Source: Dipylidium caninum
Lineage: Eukaryota > Platyhelminthes > Cestoda > Cyclophyllidea > Dipylidiidae
Length of the DNA stretch: 64,000 nt
Reading direction: 5' to 3'
NCBI GenBank assembly: GCA_017562135.1
Contig: QEYB01000003.1
Span: 186,001-250,000 of the forward strand
Program-made: the position numbers and the translations under genes
Shown here: positions 1-11,714 of the stretch, piece after piece
Position numbering within the stretch: the stretch's first letter is position 1
Layout of the letters: every line of letters starts with the position of its first letter
The notes under the pieces: model-generated
Databases searched by the model: none
Seen by the model: the letters and a program-made list of their open reading frames with translations, nothing else
Told to the model about the DNA's origin: nothing

Positions 1-3000
1 AAGTGCACTCCTACCGAGAACAAGGAGAATTTAAGTGAAGTGAAGCAGTTTTTTGAGATTTCATTTCATCGGGGATTGTTGCATCCAATTAGCTCGGTAG
101 AGAATAAAACAAATTACCTACTTATTTCAAGGAATTTTTAACCCTAACTGTAGACAAAAAGTGAGACTATGTGAGTATAAACGGTGCTGAATCAAGTGGA
201 TCCACTCCTACCGACGTGCTGTCATTGCCTTTCGCAGTTAGGCTTGAATTAAAAGGTAATCAAAATTGGCACACGCACCCACACACTCAGCAGCTGTTCA
301 TCCCAGCAGAATCGTGCCAAAATCGCTGACACACGGAGGAGAGCAGGTGCTTTAGCAATGAGGGTTAGAAAAGTACGACTCTTTTATGTATAACAAGGCC
401 TTTGTTCTAGCCGCCACGCCCGGTGATCGAGGCTAAAGGCATTCAGTGGGGTTAAGAGGTCTTAAAGCCCCCTTTCAGGGGCCTCGCCCAATGGCATGGA
501 GTCGTGGCCTTCTATCGACCTCCTCAAAAATACTTCTTCGCCGACCTGATAGGTAGATGACAATGAATGCAACTTGACGCAATTGAGCAACGCTATGGGA
601 CTCGCGAAGACTCAAAATCCTCTACGACGTTTCAACGGCAATCGCCTTCGAACCAACTGTTCATTGAAATATACGCACGGCCGATTTTTAGAACTACAAA
701 AAACGAAGAATTTAGAGGATATCACCGTCCATTAAGGCCCAACACGGACTATGTTCATCGTTGGTAAAACACCAGGATCGCCAAACTGGCGATCACCTGC
801 ATGACCATAGGGGAACTAACCAAAATGAATGAAGCAAGATCGGGCCGACACCTCCTCACTATGTTCGTGACAGCGATTCTCGCTAGAAGCCATTCTCAGG
901 ACCTGAAAGTCGCTAACCACCCACTAGGCAACGCCAGTCTGCAAAATTACCCCTCGGTATCTCAAATGCATCAGTAGCGATGGAACAGTACGCTGATATG
1001 CGAGCCGTTTCGCCAAATAGTTACTTCTTAATGATCGAGTGATCGATGTCACGAAATGACCTTCACTCAAATTGTCAGCGTCAGCGATCATACCAAAAGA
1101 AGTCGCGCTTATACACCAGATTGACACACCACGCGCCTACAAATAATCACGTTTGCACATCAGTTTTTACGAGTGTTACGACGACAACACAGTTGATTCC
1201 AACTGTGGACCATCCCTCTTCAATTAGGCATTTTGCTTCGGCGGATAGTCGCAGTATCGACACCATAGCTTCCAAGTCCCAGAAAACAAAGTCATTTTAA
1301 CGGGAAGTCATCCAAATACCACGCAGGTTGCATAGAATGTCCACCCATGAATAGGTTACATGGCCCAAAGAGCAGATTCTAGACTTCGCTCTTTGTACGT
1401 AGTGTCGGATGCCTACTTGATAGACGCATAATGGAATGATGCCTGCGATGGTGCATATTCAACTATCACGGGTTAAGCATGTGTTAGCGACTGCTCATTA
1501 CGAGACATCAACATAAATCCACCCGTTGAATAAGGTTAAAGTGGATTGTAGGGACTAAATAACGAAGCCTGCAGGTTTATTATGCCAACTTGTTGCAAGC
1601 ATTAACGCAAAGTAAAGTATGGGAAAAACAAGTGACCAGTGCCTCCACAAAGACAAAGCCACAAGTCACGGAGAGTTGCACTCCAACATCCTTCCCCAGA
1701 GGCCCAAGGGACCAGCACAGGCGATAAGATCGTATTGAAGACAGCTGACAATGAGATGCGAGAAAAGAGATAAACATGAAGGTCGAAGTTTAATTCATTA
1801 AGATTCCATGCCTGTAATGCTGTTCAAAGCACCTAAAAATTGCGACTTTGACAAGGCAGATGGTGCTACTTATGCAAGTTAGTAGGTAACAAGTGGTGGA
1901 GAGTAGGAGAAAAATTAGCGTTACATTAGCACCGAGGTGAATGACTTAAAAGCAATAGGTAGAGGGTAACAGAGTGAAATAGCAGACATGTTCTTAAATC
2001 CCCATTCATCTCAAAGTTATCAACTGCCTGTATTTGTAAGTGACCAAAAAGAAAGGCTGCCTTTCGGAAAAGTGTATACTACATATGGACATATGTGCAG
2101 GTCAGCGGCATGTGCCAGTACTCAGATGTCACTAGCTGTTCGATTTCAAGGCGTGCTCCTGTTGGAGTGCGGATGCCAGAGCCGCATGCAACGCCTTGCC
2201 CACCGATTGACCAATCTAAAAGAAAAATATAACACTGAAGTGCTGGTGGCCTGTTGAGAACCCTCGGTTCCCATCAGGTGTAAAAATGCACAAAGGGAGT
2301 GGTTTCTCACCGTTCCGCATGCGAAAACAACCTTGTAGGTAAAAAACGAGTGCGAAAGGAAGAAGGTGAAGCCGTGGATTTTCAAGCCCCCAAGTCATGT
2401 GGTCTATGGGTGACCTCGAATCATGCAAGGTGCGATCATGTGGTGCGGATTAATGAGCTATCAACACAATGTTAGTCTATCCAGGATAAATTCCCATACC
2501 TGATACGCTCCCTATTCAAAAATGTCTACTACCTTGCTTAAAACCGGCATCACTAGCATTAACACAACGAAACGAAATCAGCTGCCAAGGTATAAAAGGG
2601 CAGTCGATTGAGGTGAAAAACAGTTACGGTCATAGCTTTTAGAGCTAAGTACAACACTGAGAACGAGATTTGTCTACGCTTAACGGAGAGCCCTTATATG
2701 GAAATTGTCTAAATGGTGAAATAAGATTAAAAGAGACAATCTTCTAAAGTTCAGCGTCACAAAATGGATGTAGCACTTTCTCTCGTTAGACCCATTCAGT
2801 GGAATTCTGAAAAAAAAACCAAGTTCTAGAACCCGCGTAAAGTCGTAGGAATTCAATTAAACAATCTAATTCACTGCTGCAATTTGTTCCGCTTTGGTTA
2901 ATTCCCCTCATTCTTCACCTTTGGTAATTTCATAAGAAGCCGGCGTCACCAGATTTGACATTTTAACAAAGGGGCAGTGATTAGAGGAAATGAACAGACA

Positions 3001-6000
3001 CAAAGGCGAAACGAAGCAATTGGGAGGTCAAATTAAACACACAAATATGTTTTCCTATTATACACTGAGAGAAGATATTGAGAATACTTGAGATGCGCCA
3101 GAAAAGAGCGAAGCCTAAGTTGATTAGAATGGGTCTCGCCAGTCATCGAGACGTTTACTTGCATCCGAACCCATCCGCCTGTATGATACAACCCTGGCGC
3201 TAGTGGAAAAGAAGGTTTAGGCTACAAGGAGTCTTTAAAAATTAGTACCTGCCAAAACAATAAAGTGGCTCGAAATTTCCCGAAGGAGAAATAATTCATC
3301 AGGAAAAAAGAACAGTAGAATAGTTGGTGTGGAAGTGAGGAGAAATGATGGACTTCGAAAATTAGCTCCTTAGTTCGAAGCGGATTTCAACGTGCACGAA
3401 GTAACTTCAATGCACCAAGACAAATGTAAAAAAAATACTAAAATATTACAGTGCGATGCTAACTTTAAATGAGAAACTAAAATAAGAGTTTTTTTGGTAA
3501 GCTAGGAATTCCACCACATGTACATCAGTTGATGTTCACCATACCAAGCTTCGAGGAGGGAAGTTAATCTCACTCACTCTCTCTTTCTCTCAGACGCACG
3601 GACATAGTTTGGTCAAAAGGGCACCATATGAAGTAACTGAAAATGAATAATAAAAAAAAAACATTGTACTTCCAAATATTCAAGTGAAAGAGGGAGAAGC
3701 GAATTCGTAAATACGCCATGCGCCCAAACGCCAATAGACGTAGTGCACTGTGTTCACCAGTAAGAATGTTGTCCAAAATTATGAGGAAACCAACAGCCTT
3801 AAGTTCAACTGCACACAGCATGTTAACGTAAAGGAAAATACTTTCACAGAAAAGGAAACACTCTAAGCATCATATGGAGGAACACAAGTCGAATCGCCTA
3901 TTTTCCGATGCAAAACGAGGCAGAATTTACGTATAAAAAGTACTTTCATCTATGTACAATAAAAATGGGCCAAAAATCCGCCTTTTCATGGAGTAAAGAA
4001 CACCGTGTCCGTACCAAGTTGCAGTGAAATTTGAGTCCCTACCTAAGGACCCAAATCTGGTAGCTGATAATGTGCTTTGCCAGATTTAATTAATAACTAA
4101 TTAACCAAATTTTATAAATCATCTTAATGTATAACTTTTCACAAAAGGGTATGAAAAAGGGTGACGAGGCATCGGCTCCTCCCTCAATGAATACCCCATA
4201 AACATTTATGTGCAAACAAAAAGACCAACTACGATATGGCCAACGTATGAATAACACAAGACACTTTTGTAAATTAGCCAACTTTAACATGCTGTACCTT
4301 CAAAAAAGGGGAAGCAAACTTAAAACAACAAAGTACTGCAGAAGTGAGCCAGATTTTCTCCAGAATGAAATTGATCACATTTTATCTGGTCAAAGACGCA
4401 TTAGCAAAAAGCCTGAATGAGGAAGTCTTTTACCCGTCCCTATACTTTGGTAAATGCAACACCACTGGGTTTCGAATATGCGCTATTAGCAGCCGATCTG
4501 TCCACCAGAAAAGAATTATTCGTCATGAGGCATAAAGTACGCCTTCTACTAAGAATGAAAAACGGTAACTTGCTGAATTAGACAAAAAGGAGGTTCCACG
4601 CCAGGTAAAATTATGACAAATGAAGTGAGTGCACTTCGCTAACACTAACATAAGATACGTCCAACCCTTCACATTCTCTTCGATAATAAGCTCAAGATTA
4701 AAGCTTCTCCAAGTTCCTACTCGAACATGAAATAAGCTAATACACGGAGGGAAATAATGAAGAGCGATGTGTTTACATGGTAATACAATGCTTAGCCAAA
4801 GAGTTTTCTAACTTACAAACCATAAAATGGACTGCAGTAAGTGTCAAAACAAGCACTAGTCTCGATTGGTTTTGGAACACGTGATTAAGGAAAAATCAAG
4901 TGGCACGAAAGGAATTTTACCAGTCAGCACATACATGCTACTCAGTAAAGAACATTGCTGATAATCTGTAAGAAAGAGCCTTCGATTGACTAGAAGAATA
5001 AGTCTGACAGCTTAGGAGTCCATTATATAAACGAAAAGAGGATAGTGCCACCGATTATCAAGTATTAACATTAAAGACTCTTAAAATAAAGTATTAAGAC
5101 AACAAAAAAGTTATCGTGAAGCGTTTCCTAGCCCTCAATGATCACAAAAAGCGACAAGGGACAATTGATTAGATTAAAATAATTTAAAGACAGATATCAC
5201 CGGCCCGTTGGCCCATAGCGCGACTGGCACTAGGACATAGACACTGAAAATTGCATGTTCCGCTTGGGAAACTCATAAATAATTGACTAAGACCAACAAG
5301 TACTTCACTTTGACTCCTTCCCTGTTATGCTCAAGTGATAGCCTGACCACAGAAATTTAGCAAATACAATGATAAACAAAAACGAGCCCGACGGGAAGGT
5401 ATTAAAATCTTTGGCGGAAGGAGTTTGAACCAGCTGCCCATATAGATCCCATAGGCGTAAATTCCGGAACTAATTCGTGTTCTCACTAAGATTCCAATGC
5501 CACAATTTCACATGGAAAACTAGATCGAACTCTCGGTGAAGTTTCGACATATTCTTAGGAAAAAAGTATCTTACTACGCTTAAAATATTTCAGTTTGTAA
5601 GCCAATAAGAGCCAAAAAACGCAAATTGGAAATAAAATGAACAAGATACGAAAAATGTGTATTCTCGTTTCCTTATGTATCGTGTTTTAACTTACCTTCA
5701 AACCAATTAGTGGTTACTTCATGCAGTAGCCAGTCATCACCCAAAAATAAATTTATTACATCTCCGCGATAAGTAAAATTACAGTACTCCAGTCCACAAG
5801 TATTAAGCAGTGTTCTTGAAGATATAACGTTATATAGGAGAGGAATAACAGGAAGCCGACAGCAAAAATGCATAAGATGATGTTTTTGTCTCCAGTGTGG
5901 TTAAAGCTGGAGGAGAAAGTCCATCTCTTTTGGAAAACACCCATATTAGACTCAAACACTTGAACAATAAAAGATTTGATGGTATTCAATATTTTATGAA

Positions 6001-6471
6001 GCCAATGTCAGAGAGTCGAAAAATTACCCACACTTTTTCACCGAAAAGAGGATATACGGTCACAACTTGATTTGGCAACTACGCCAGTAAGAAAAGTCCT
6101 TTGCCGGAAGGGATGAATCTGAATTAGTTGATACAGTTATAACATATGTCAGCTGAAGGGGCTAGGAAGCAGCAGGCTGGAAGAGTAAGATTATTAGGCG
6201 AAAAGAGAAATACAATGAACTGGAAAGTGACAAAAGTTTGAAAATAAATTAGTAGTCACAAAAAATTGACAGTGACAGGCTTGAGTGGATTAAAAAGGAG
6301 GAGGAACAGAAACAAGCAGCCGGTGACAAATTAAGCCATGCTACCAACATTTAGAAAACATACATGTAAATTCGTGCAAGCTTTGGAAGTGCACATAAAC
6401 GAAACCAAACTAATGGTAAAAAATTGTGGTAATGCAATCAACTTTCAAATAGACGAGGCACTAAATAAAAG
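1..6471. other. No recognised gene; AT-rich flank downstream of EXOSC7
   Basis: No recognisable coding exon was found in either strand. The plus strand looks rich in A and G by eye, as in the introns of the minus-strand genes in this window, so it could be non-coding parts of another minus-strand gene (inference). It holds a short CT-rich tract at about 3569-3592. It also has a minus-strand open frame at 5756-5989 with two hydrophobic stretches, but that frame lacks an ATG at its start and resembles nothing I know. Confidence 0.4.
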
Positions 6472-8305
6472 TTAGCTACAAACCAAAACTTGAAATGTGT
6501 CACAAAAGTCGTATAGCTTTAAGACGTGGTCGGAAGTCTGAATAAAATCTTAAATACCAAATGTAATTCTACAACATGGTAATCGCAATGAAGTGCTTGA
6601 ACCACAAATTCACCGATGGTTTAGAAGCAAGTTGCAGTAATTGTACTAGAATACCTTAAATCAAAGAAACGCAACAAATACGGCCCGAGATCTTTAAGGA
6701 GTTCAAAAAAATGAAGACTCACCTCAATCATATCCATTAACGAATCGATCTGCAGGCTACCACAACCCTCTTTTATTACTGTTGTGATCGTCCCATCGGC
6801 TCGAACGGCAACAAAAACCCTAAAACGCAGACACACAAAAAATGCATTAAAAAATCTGTCTTATGTTTGTGACCCTTTCAGTTGAAAAAGGTTCAAAAGC
6901 GTCTATTTTACTGGTCAGTACATGCTCGTATTTCTTATCGACAAGGTCCGGAAAATTATTTCCCAGCCTTTTAACAAATTTGGGAACATTATTTACAATT
7001 ATTACAAATGACACCAATTGTTGCTCAGATGATGTCCTTCAACAAATTACCTGAGCCTTTTGGTCGGATTTTGCGTAAGTTACCTACTTGAATAGAAAAT
7101 AACACTCGCCTGTGAGATGAGATAGCGGTGTGCTCTTACATTCCTATAAAAGACAGCATATTTCTATGTTACCTACCGTGAACACTTTTGGGGTCCGAAT
7201 CGCTGTCCTGTAAAAAGAGGACTAAGATACGACTTAATAACAAACACAGCTACTCAGTTGTGGATATTATAAACCTCCTACTAATAAAGCTAAGTAAAAT
7301 TATAAATCACCGTGAAAATGAGCAGGCCTCCTCCTCTTTGTCAGCATCAACGAGATACGAATTTCCGACCTTACGCGATCAAGAAAGAAGTTTTGGTTAT
7401 AGGAAAAAACACCAATATTGCCCTCAGCAATTAATGTTTATAAAACTACCTTGTGAACAGTAGCAAATGTCGGAAGATGATTTACTGGAAGAGGAAAATT
7501 TCCATTACCGAAAATACCGCCGGTTTCAATTGCAACCCGATGAGCTAGAGAAACAGGCAACCTAAGGCAAGTTGGAAGCTGAAAAACACTGACTTTATTG
7601 TTGACAAAGCGGCAACAATTGCAAGGGAAGCTGCGTCTAAAAGATTACCCGCACTTCCAAGAAGCTGGAAAGTTTAATCTATAACAAATGACCTACAAGA
7701 ACATCAGCGTGTATGACCCAGCACTGTTTTCCCGGTTGAATACACAGTAATTTGAAGGGAAGGCATTCCTGGTTAAATGCGGCTGCTAGAGTGGCTTTTA
7801 ACGTATCCGCGATATCCGAGCCACTTTTCCCAGAAAACTTAGGGGTTGCTGTAGGTGAACTTTTTAGGTAAAAATTAAAAACTATTAGGAGAACCATAAG
7901 AACTAATCTTCTTCAACAATAATAAGAGGAAAGGAGAACAACGCTAACTTGAAGCCAAAAGAGAAACTACCATTCAACATCGATTTCCATTCGGCCCTCG
8001 TCAGGTGTGTCAATCGACGGGATACCGATTTGGATGGAAACGCAAGCAATCACAATAGTGTTGCCCTAGATAAATAAGTTAACCATCAAAGTCATTCAAC
8101 GAGCCCACGATTTTAACTCGCACCGAGCCAGCTGTGTGATTAAGAACACCAGTTCCAATTTCTGTCGGTCGAAAATCACCTCTTTGTCGCCCATCTAGTC
8201 GACAACCAAGCTTAGTTGTTTTATTAATATAGGGAAAAAGTAACCCACCTGAGCGCCTTGAATTATGAAATATCTCTCAGCATCGCTTATGATAATGTTA
8301 TCCAT
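6472..8305 (-). CDS. EXOSC7: Exosome complex component RRP42 (EXOSC7)
   Basis: This is a non-catalytic RNase PH-fold subunit of the hexameric ring of the RNA exosome, which works in 3'-5' RNA processing and decay in nucleus and cytoplasm. Nine exons join in phase: 8305-8249, 8210-8109, 8065-7971, 7859-7697, 7664-7594, 7561-7450, 7369-7311, 6819-6723 and 6537-6472, giving about 273 aa (human 291). Family landmarks are MDNIIISDAERYFIIQGAQ at the start, then CRLDGR, SPTATPKFSG, LCIQPGKQCWVIHADVLLLG (exons 4 and 5) and EEEACSFSRVFVAVRADG. These follow the human order. Introns are 38, 43, 111, 32, 32, 80, 491 and 185 bp. The last exon (21 aa) is the least certain: it is placed by phase, a TTTTATTCAG acceptor and weak similarity. 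The gene follows UBE2K in the same direction, and a splice acceptor lies 7 nt before the ATG. Confidence 0.9.
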
Positions 8306-8320
8306 CACGACCCTAGATAC
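8306..8320 (-). promoter_or_regulatory. 3' splice acceptor just upstream of the EXOSC7 start
   Basis: Read on the minus strand, a T-rich stretch ends in TATCTAG, followed by 7 nt (8312-8306) and then the EXOSC7 ATG at 8305. It may be the 3' end of a 5'UTR intron. It may also be a spliced-leader trans-splice site, since flatworms use trans-splicing (established for the group). The sequence alone cannot separate the two. Confidence 0.5.
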
Positions 8321-9519
8321 AAAAATACTTTATCAAAAATGCAAAACGGTTGGGTCTTTCCAGATAACTACAAATTCCAAAGAATACATCCCTCTGTGCT
8401 CAATAATCAGGTATTTTAACAGACATGCAACTTAAATATTTAATATTCTAGGGGATAACAGACACTCCAACACACCCAAGTTGCTACATTGGCTAGCTGA
8501 CAAGAAAGCAAAGCTAACCATTCATTAAACAGATAATTGCTTCTTCGTTCGAGCTCAATTTTAGTGAGAAGTCAAGTCGTATTTGGACCCTATTGCCATC
8601 ACCGAATATTATTTTTATTTGAGCAATAATTTTTTTTAAATTTTTCACGACATTAAATTTTGTTGTTTTACAGACGTCATGTTAAATAGCATTTTGTATA
8701 AGATTCCAACTCCGGACTTTAGTATACCGGTTTTTCCTTGATATCTGCCGACTTCCACCAACTCTATTTTACCCATTAGTGCCCACAGCCCTTTCTTAAT
8801 CTTACTTCTCACTACTATCTATACTAGGTGGTTGACTTGGAAGCCAAGCGATGGGTGCTTCCAACCCCGACAGCTATCTTAGTGGCAAAGCAATACCACG
8901 GAGTGACATGTTGTTGTCATGAGGCGCACATCCAAGGGAATCCACGTACCCAAGTGAATACCGTAGATCGCCAAGCTGTTTGCTTACAAAAGAAAGACAC
9001 CTAACTCCCGACCTCTCTCGTTCATCTTGACTCCTCTAAGTGCTCCCGGACCTACCCTCGCTCCAAATACCAATGGAATTCCGAATAATCCCATAACATG
9101 CAAGCGTTCAAATACAAGAGACTGGCAACTTCAGTGTTCAAGGAATACTAGACGACGCGGCACATAATTCCTCCAACTAACTGATAGAAACACTTCTCGA
9201 AATGCTATTAACTGATGTAGGAATGTCCACAGATAAAAACAGCCACTTACTGAACTTACCAGGAGATAAAACAAAAGAAAGGCAAGCAATCGTTACCGGT
9301 ATCATGTTCCACATCCACAACCTATCATAAAGGGGCCTTTTGAGCATGTTAAAATGGAGTCAAGATAGAAGTGGATGAACGTATTTACATGAAGGGTAGC
9401 GCCGGAGACTTAAAGAAACGGAATTGTTAGAATGTTATACTGGGAAAAGGGGCGTCAAGTAAAGGAATTGAACGAAAGTAGGAGAATAATTTGGGCATCT
9501 TCAGAGATGGTGCAGGGAA
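8321..9519. other. Spacer between UBE2K and EXOSC7
   Basis: About 1.2 kb separates the UBE2K stop from the EXOSC7 start. I see no coding exon and no clear minus-strand AATAAA close to the UBE2K stop. It should hold the UBE2K 3'UTR and the EXOSC7 5' region or outron. Confidence 0.5.
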
Positions 9520-11714
9520 CTACTTGATAAGAAACTCAGCAGCCATAGGGATATCCCAGTCCTTAGACGATAAGGCCGTCCTGGAGTCGTTCTAAAAATA
9601 AATTAATGAAAGGTTCTCATTTATCTATCAAGAATAGTAACAGATTATACCACAAAAATACCCAAATGTTTATGGCGCGATATCCACCCTCAACTCGAAC
9701 TCAGTTCACAATTGTCCTGGTGGATAGAAAAGTCCTACATAATTTTTAAAACGTACAAAGAAAACGTACATCAAGATCTCCACCACTATCTACGTATATA
9801 TTGCAATAAACATATTATGAAGCCCTATAGACACTCGCATCAACGTATATCCAAACCAAAAGGAAGACTATCAACAGATTACGCCAATTAAAAAACAATA
9901 AACTGAGAATTTTACGCGCACAACTGTCACAATTATAAGTAAAAATGATATTAGAAATGACGAAAAGGACGTTTTTTGTCACTGAATTTGTCTCCAAAAT
10001 ATGCTAACAGAGGACTAATTCTGTTCAGCCACCGAGGTAGTGACGGTAGATTTCCCAGGAAATAACTTCAAAGAATATGAAAAACCATTGTTAATTTTAA
10101 AGCTGGTATCAATTTCAGGATTACTTAACAGACAATGATTAAAACGTGCGATGACATCTTATCTTAGACGGAAAACAGCCAACTTAATATCCTGTTTTTT
10201 AATCCGTTATGAGAACTTGAGAAATAAGCAAATAGTTACCTCAGAAAACCCCATTTGCATAAGTTTTTCCACCTTGGCTTCGCAGTCAGGCTGTCTTGAA
10301 GGTCCGTTGGCATAAATAGAGGCCCAATGCTTAGCGGTCATATTGAAGCTGTTTAGGTTTGACTTGAATTGTTTGGCCACAACCGCATCTTGTGGATCAT
10401 CCGGTTCTGGACTGGCGAGCAAAGCTTGAATCGACAAAAGCATGGTGCGAAGCGACATTGCTGCTGCCCTACAATAATGTCATAAAAAAAACGAGACCGC
10501 GAGTACTATGGTTTCGTAATATAAACTGCAATTACAATTAAAGGCGTCTAACATTCCATAGCTAATTAAGTTTAAATGACGTGCAATTCATCACGAAGTT
10601 CTACCCGACATCGCACCATCTTTTCGCTAAAAGGATACCTTCTAAGTTAATAGCAATTTAAGATACAGAAGCCTATGCAACCAAGCAACACATACAAGTT
10701 GAACTAACTCTGGTTAGGACTTCCTAAACCAAGGATAAGAAAAAGTAATAAAGAAAATGTTATCTGTAGCAAAAAAATGAGATGTGAAATTGCATATATA
10801 AGGTTCTAATCACAAGACAAATTTTCACTGAGTAAACAAAGGTGACACCTTTTCAGGAATTTTATTCCCTAACCCAATAAACTGAACGGGAGATTGTTAA
10901 GTAATACGGCTAGACCAAATAGTGGATCTTTTAGATTCCATGTGCATGGATAATATATCTGTAGCCGTTCCGTAAGAACTATACTCACCGAAATAGCGGT
11001 TATCAAAACAAGTGCTTAAAAGCAGTAATTTGGAATTCGGATGTGAAATCGGGTAATTTTATTAAAAGCTACTATCGCAAAAAATTCAACAAAAAATCGC
11101 ACCTTCCATTTTCCCTAATCCCGTTAATAATATTACGTAAATAATAAAGCAACAAGCAAAACGACAAATGGAAAAGTGAGGGCAAAAGAAGTAGTCTCTT
11201 TTTAACGTATTAGAATACAGCACTAATCTAGTTATTAAATGAGAAAACTTTTGATGGATTATAGCGGAATTAATCACATAACGAAAACCAAACTGGAGGT
11301 CTACAAAGAAATCGCGAAAACTACTAAATATAAATGTAGTGTAAACGCACCACTGGTCCTTCAGTATATCCAGGCAAATCACACCGGTGGCACTGCTGAT
11401 ATTCGGATGCCAGATTTTAGTTAGGAATTTAACCTAAAAATGATTACTCCACTGGGAAACAAACCCTAGGGGGTGAAAAGGGATATGTTTCTGGTATTAC
11501 TATCTCTAACAAAAATTTCGCCCCAGCATAAGGTGTGTCTGGTGGGCCGATAATAACACCACGTAATTTCATAATGTTATCAGTTTCCGCATATATTTCA
11601 ATGGGGTTATCGGCATTCTGAAAAATGCGCTAAACTCCTCCTTACGTCTGTAGATCGTTGCAACTCCAACAGCTCCTTCTTTACACGGTTTATAGCTAGA
11701 TTCGTGTTAGCCAT
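9520..11714 (-). CDS. UBE2K: Ubiquitin-conjugating enzyme E2 K (E2-25K/HIP2) with C-terminal UBA
   Basis: This E2 accepts ubiquitin from E1 on a catalytic cysteine and builds mainly K48-linked chains (family knowledge). Five exons join in phase: 11714-11646, 11617-11465, 11433-11351, 10468-10240 and 9591-9520, giving 201 aa (human 200). The UBC fold spans about residues 1-155, with GPPDTPYAG, the HPN motif at 83-85 and catalytic Cys94 in [12 protein letters not shown]. The UBA tail at about 160-201 has the MGF loop at 174-176 and ends [12 protein letters not shown]. The start [19 protein letters not shown] matches the human N-terminus. Introns 1 and 2 are only 28 bp (11618-11645) and 31 bp (11434-11464). 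Neither length is a multiple of three, so both must be spliced out. Introns 3 and 4 are 882 and 648 bp. Confidence 0.95.

Noticed and set aside
5673..5989. Minus-strand frames ending at a good donor (GAAG/GTAAGT), one with hydrophobic segments
   Set aside because: No start codon, no family match and no in-phase partner exon; AT-rich DNA gives hydrophobic frames by chance.
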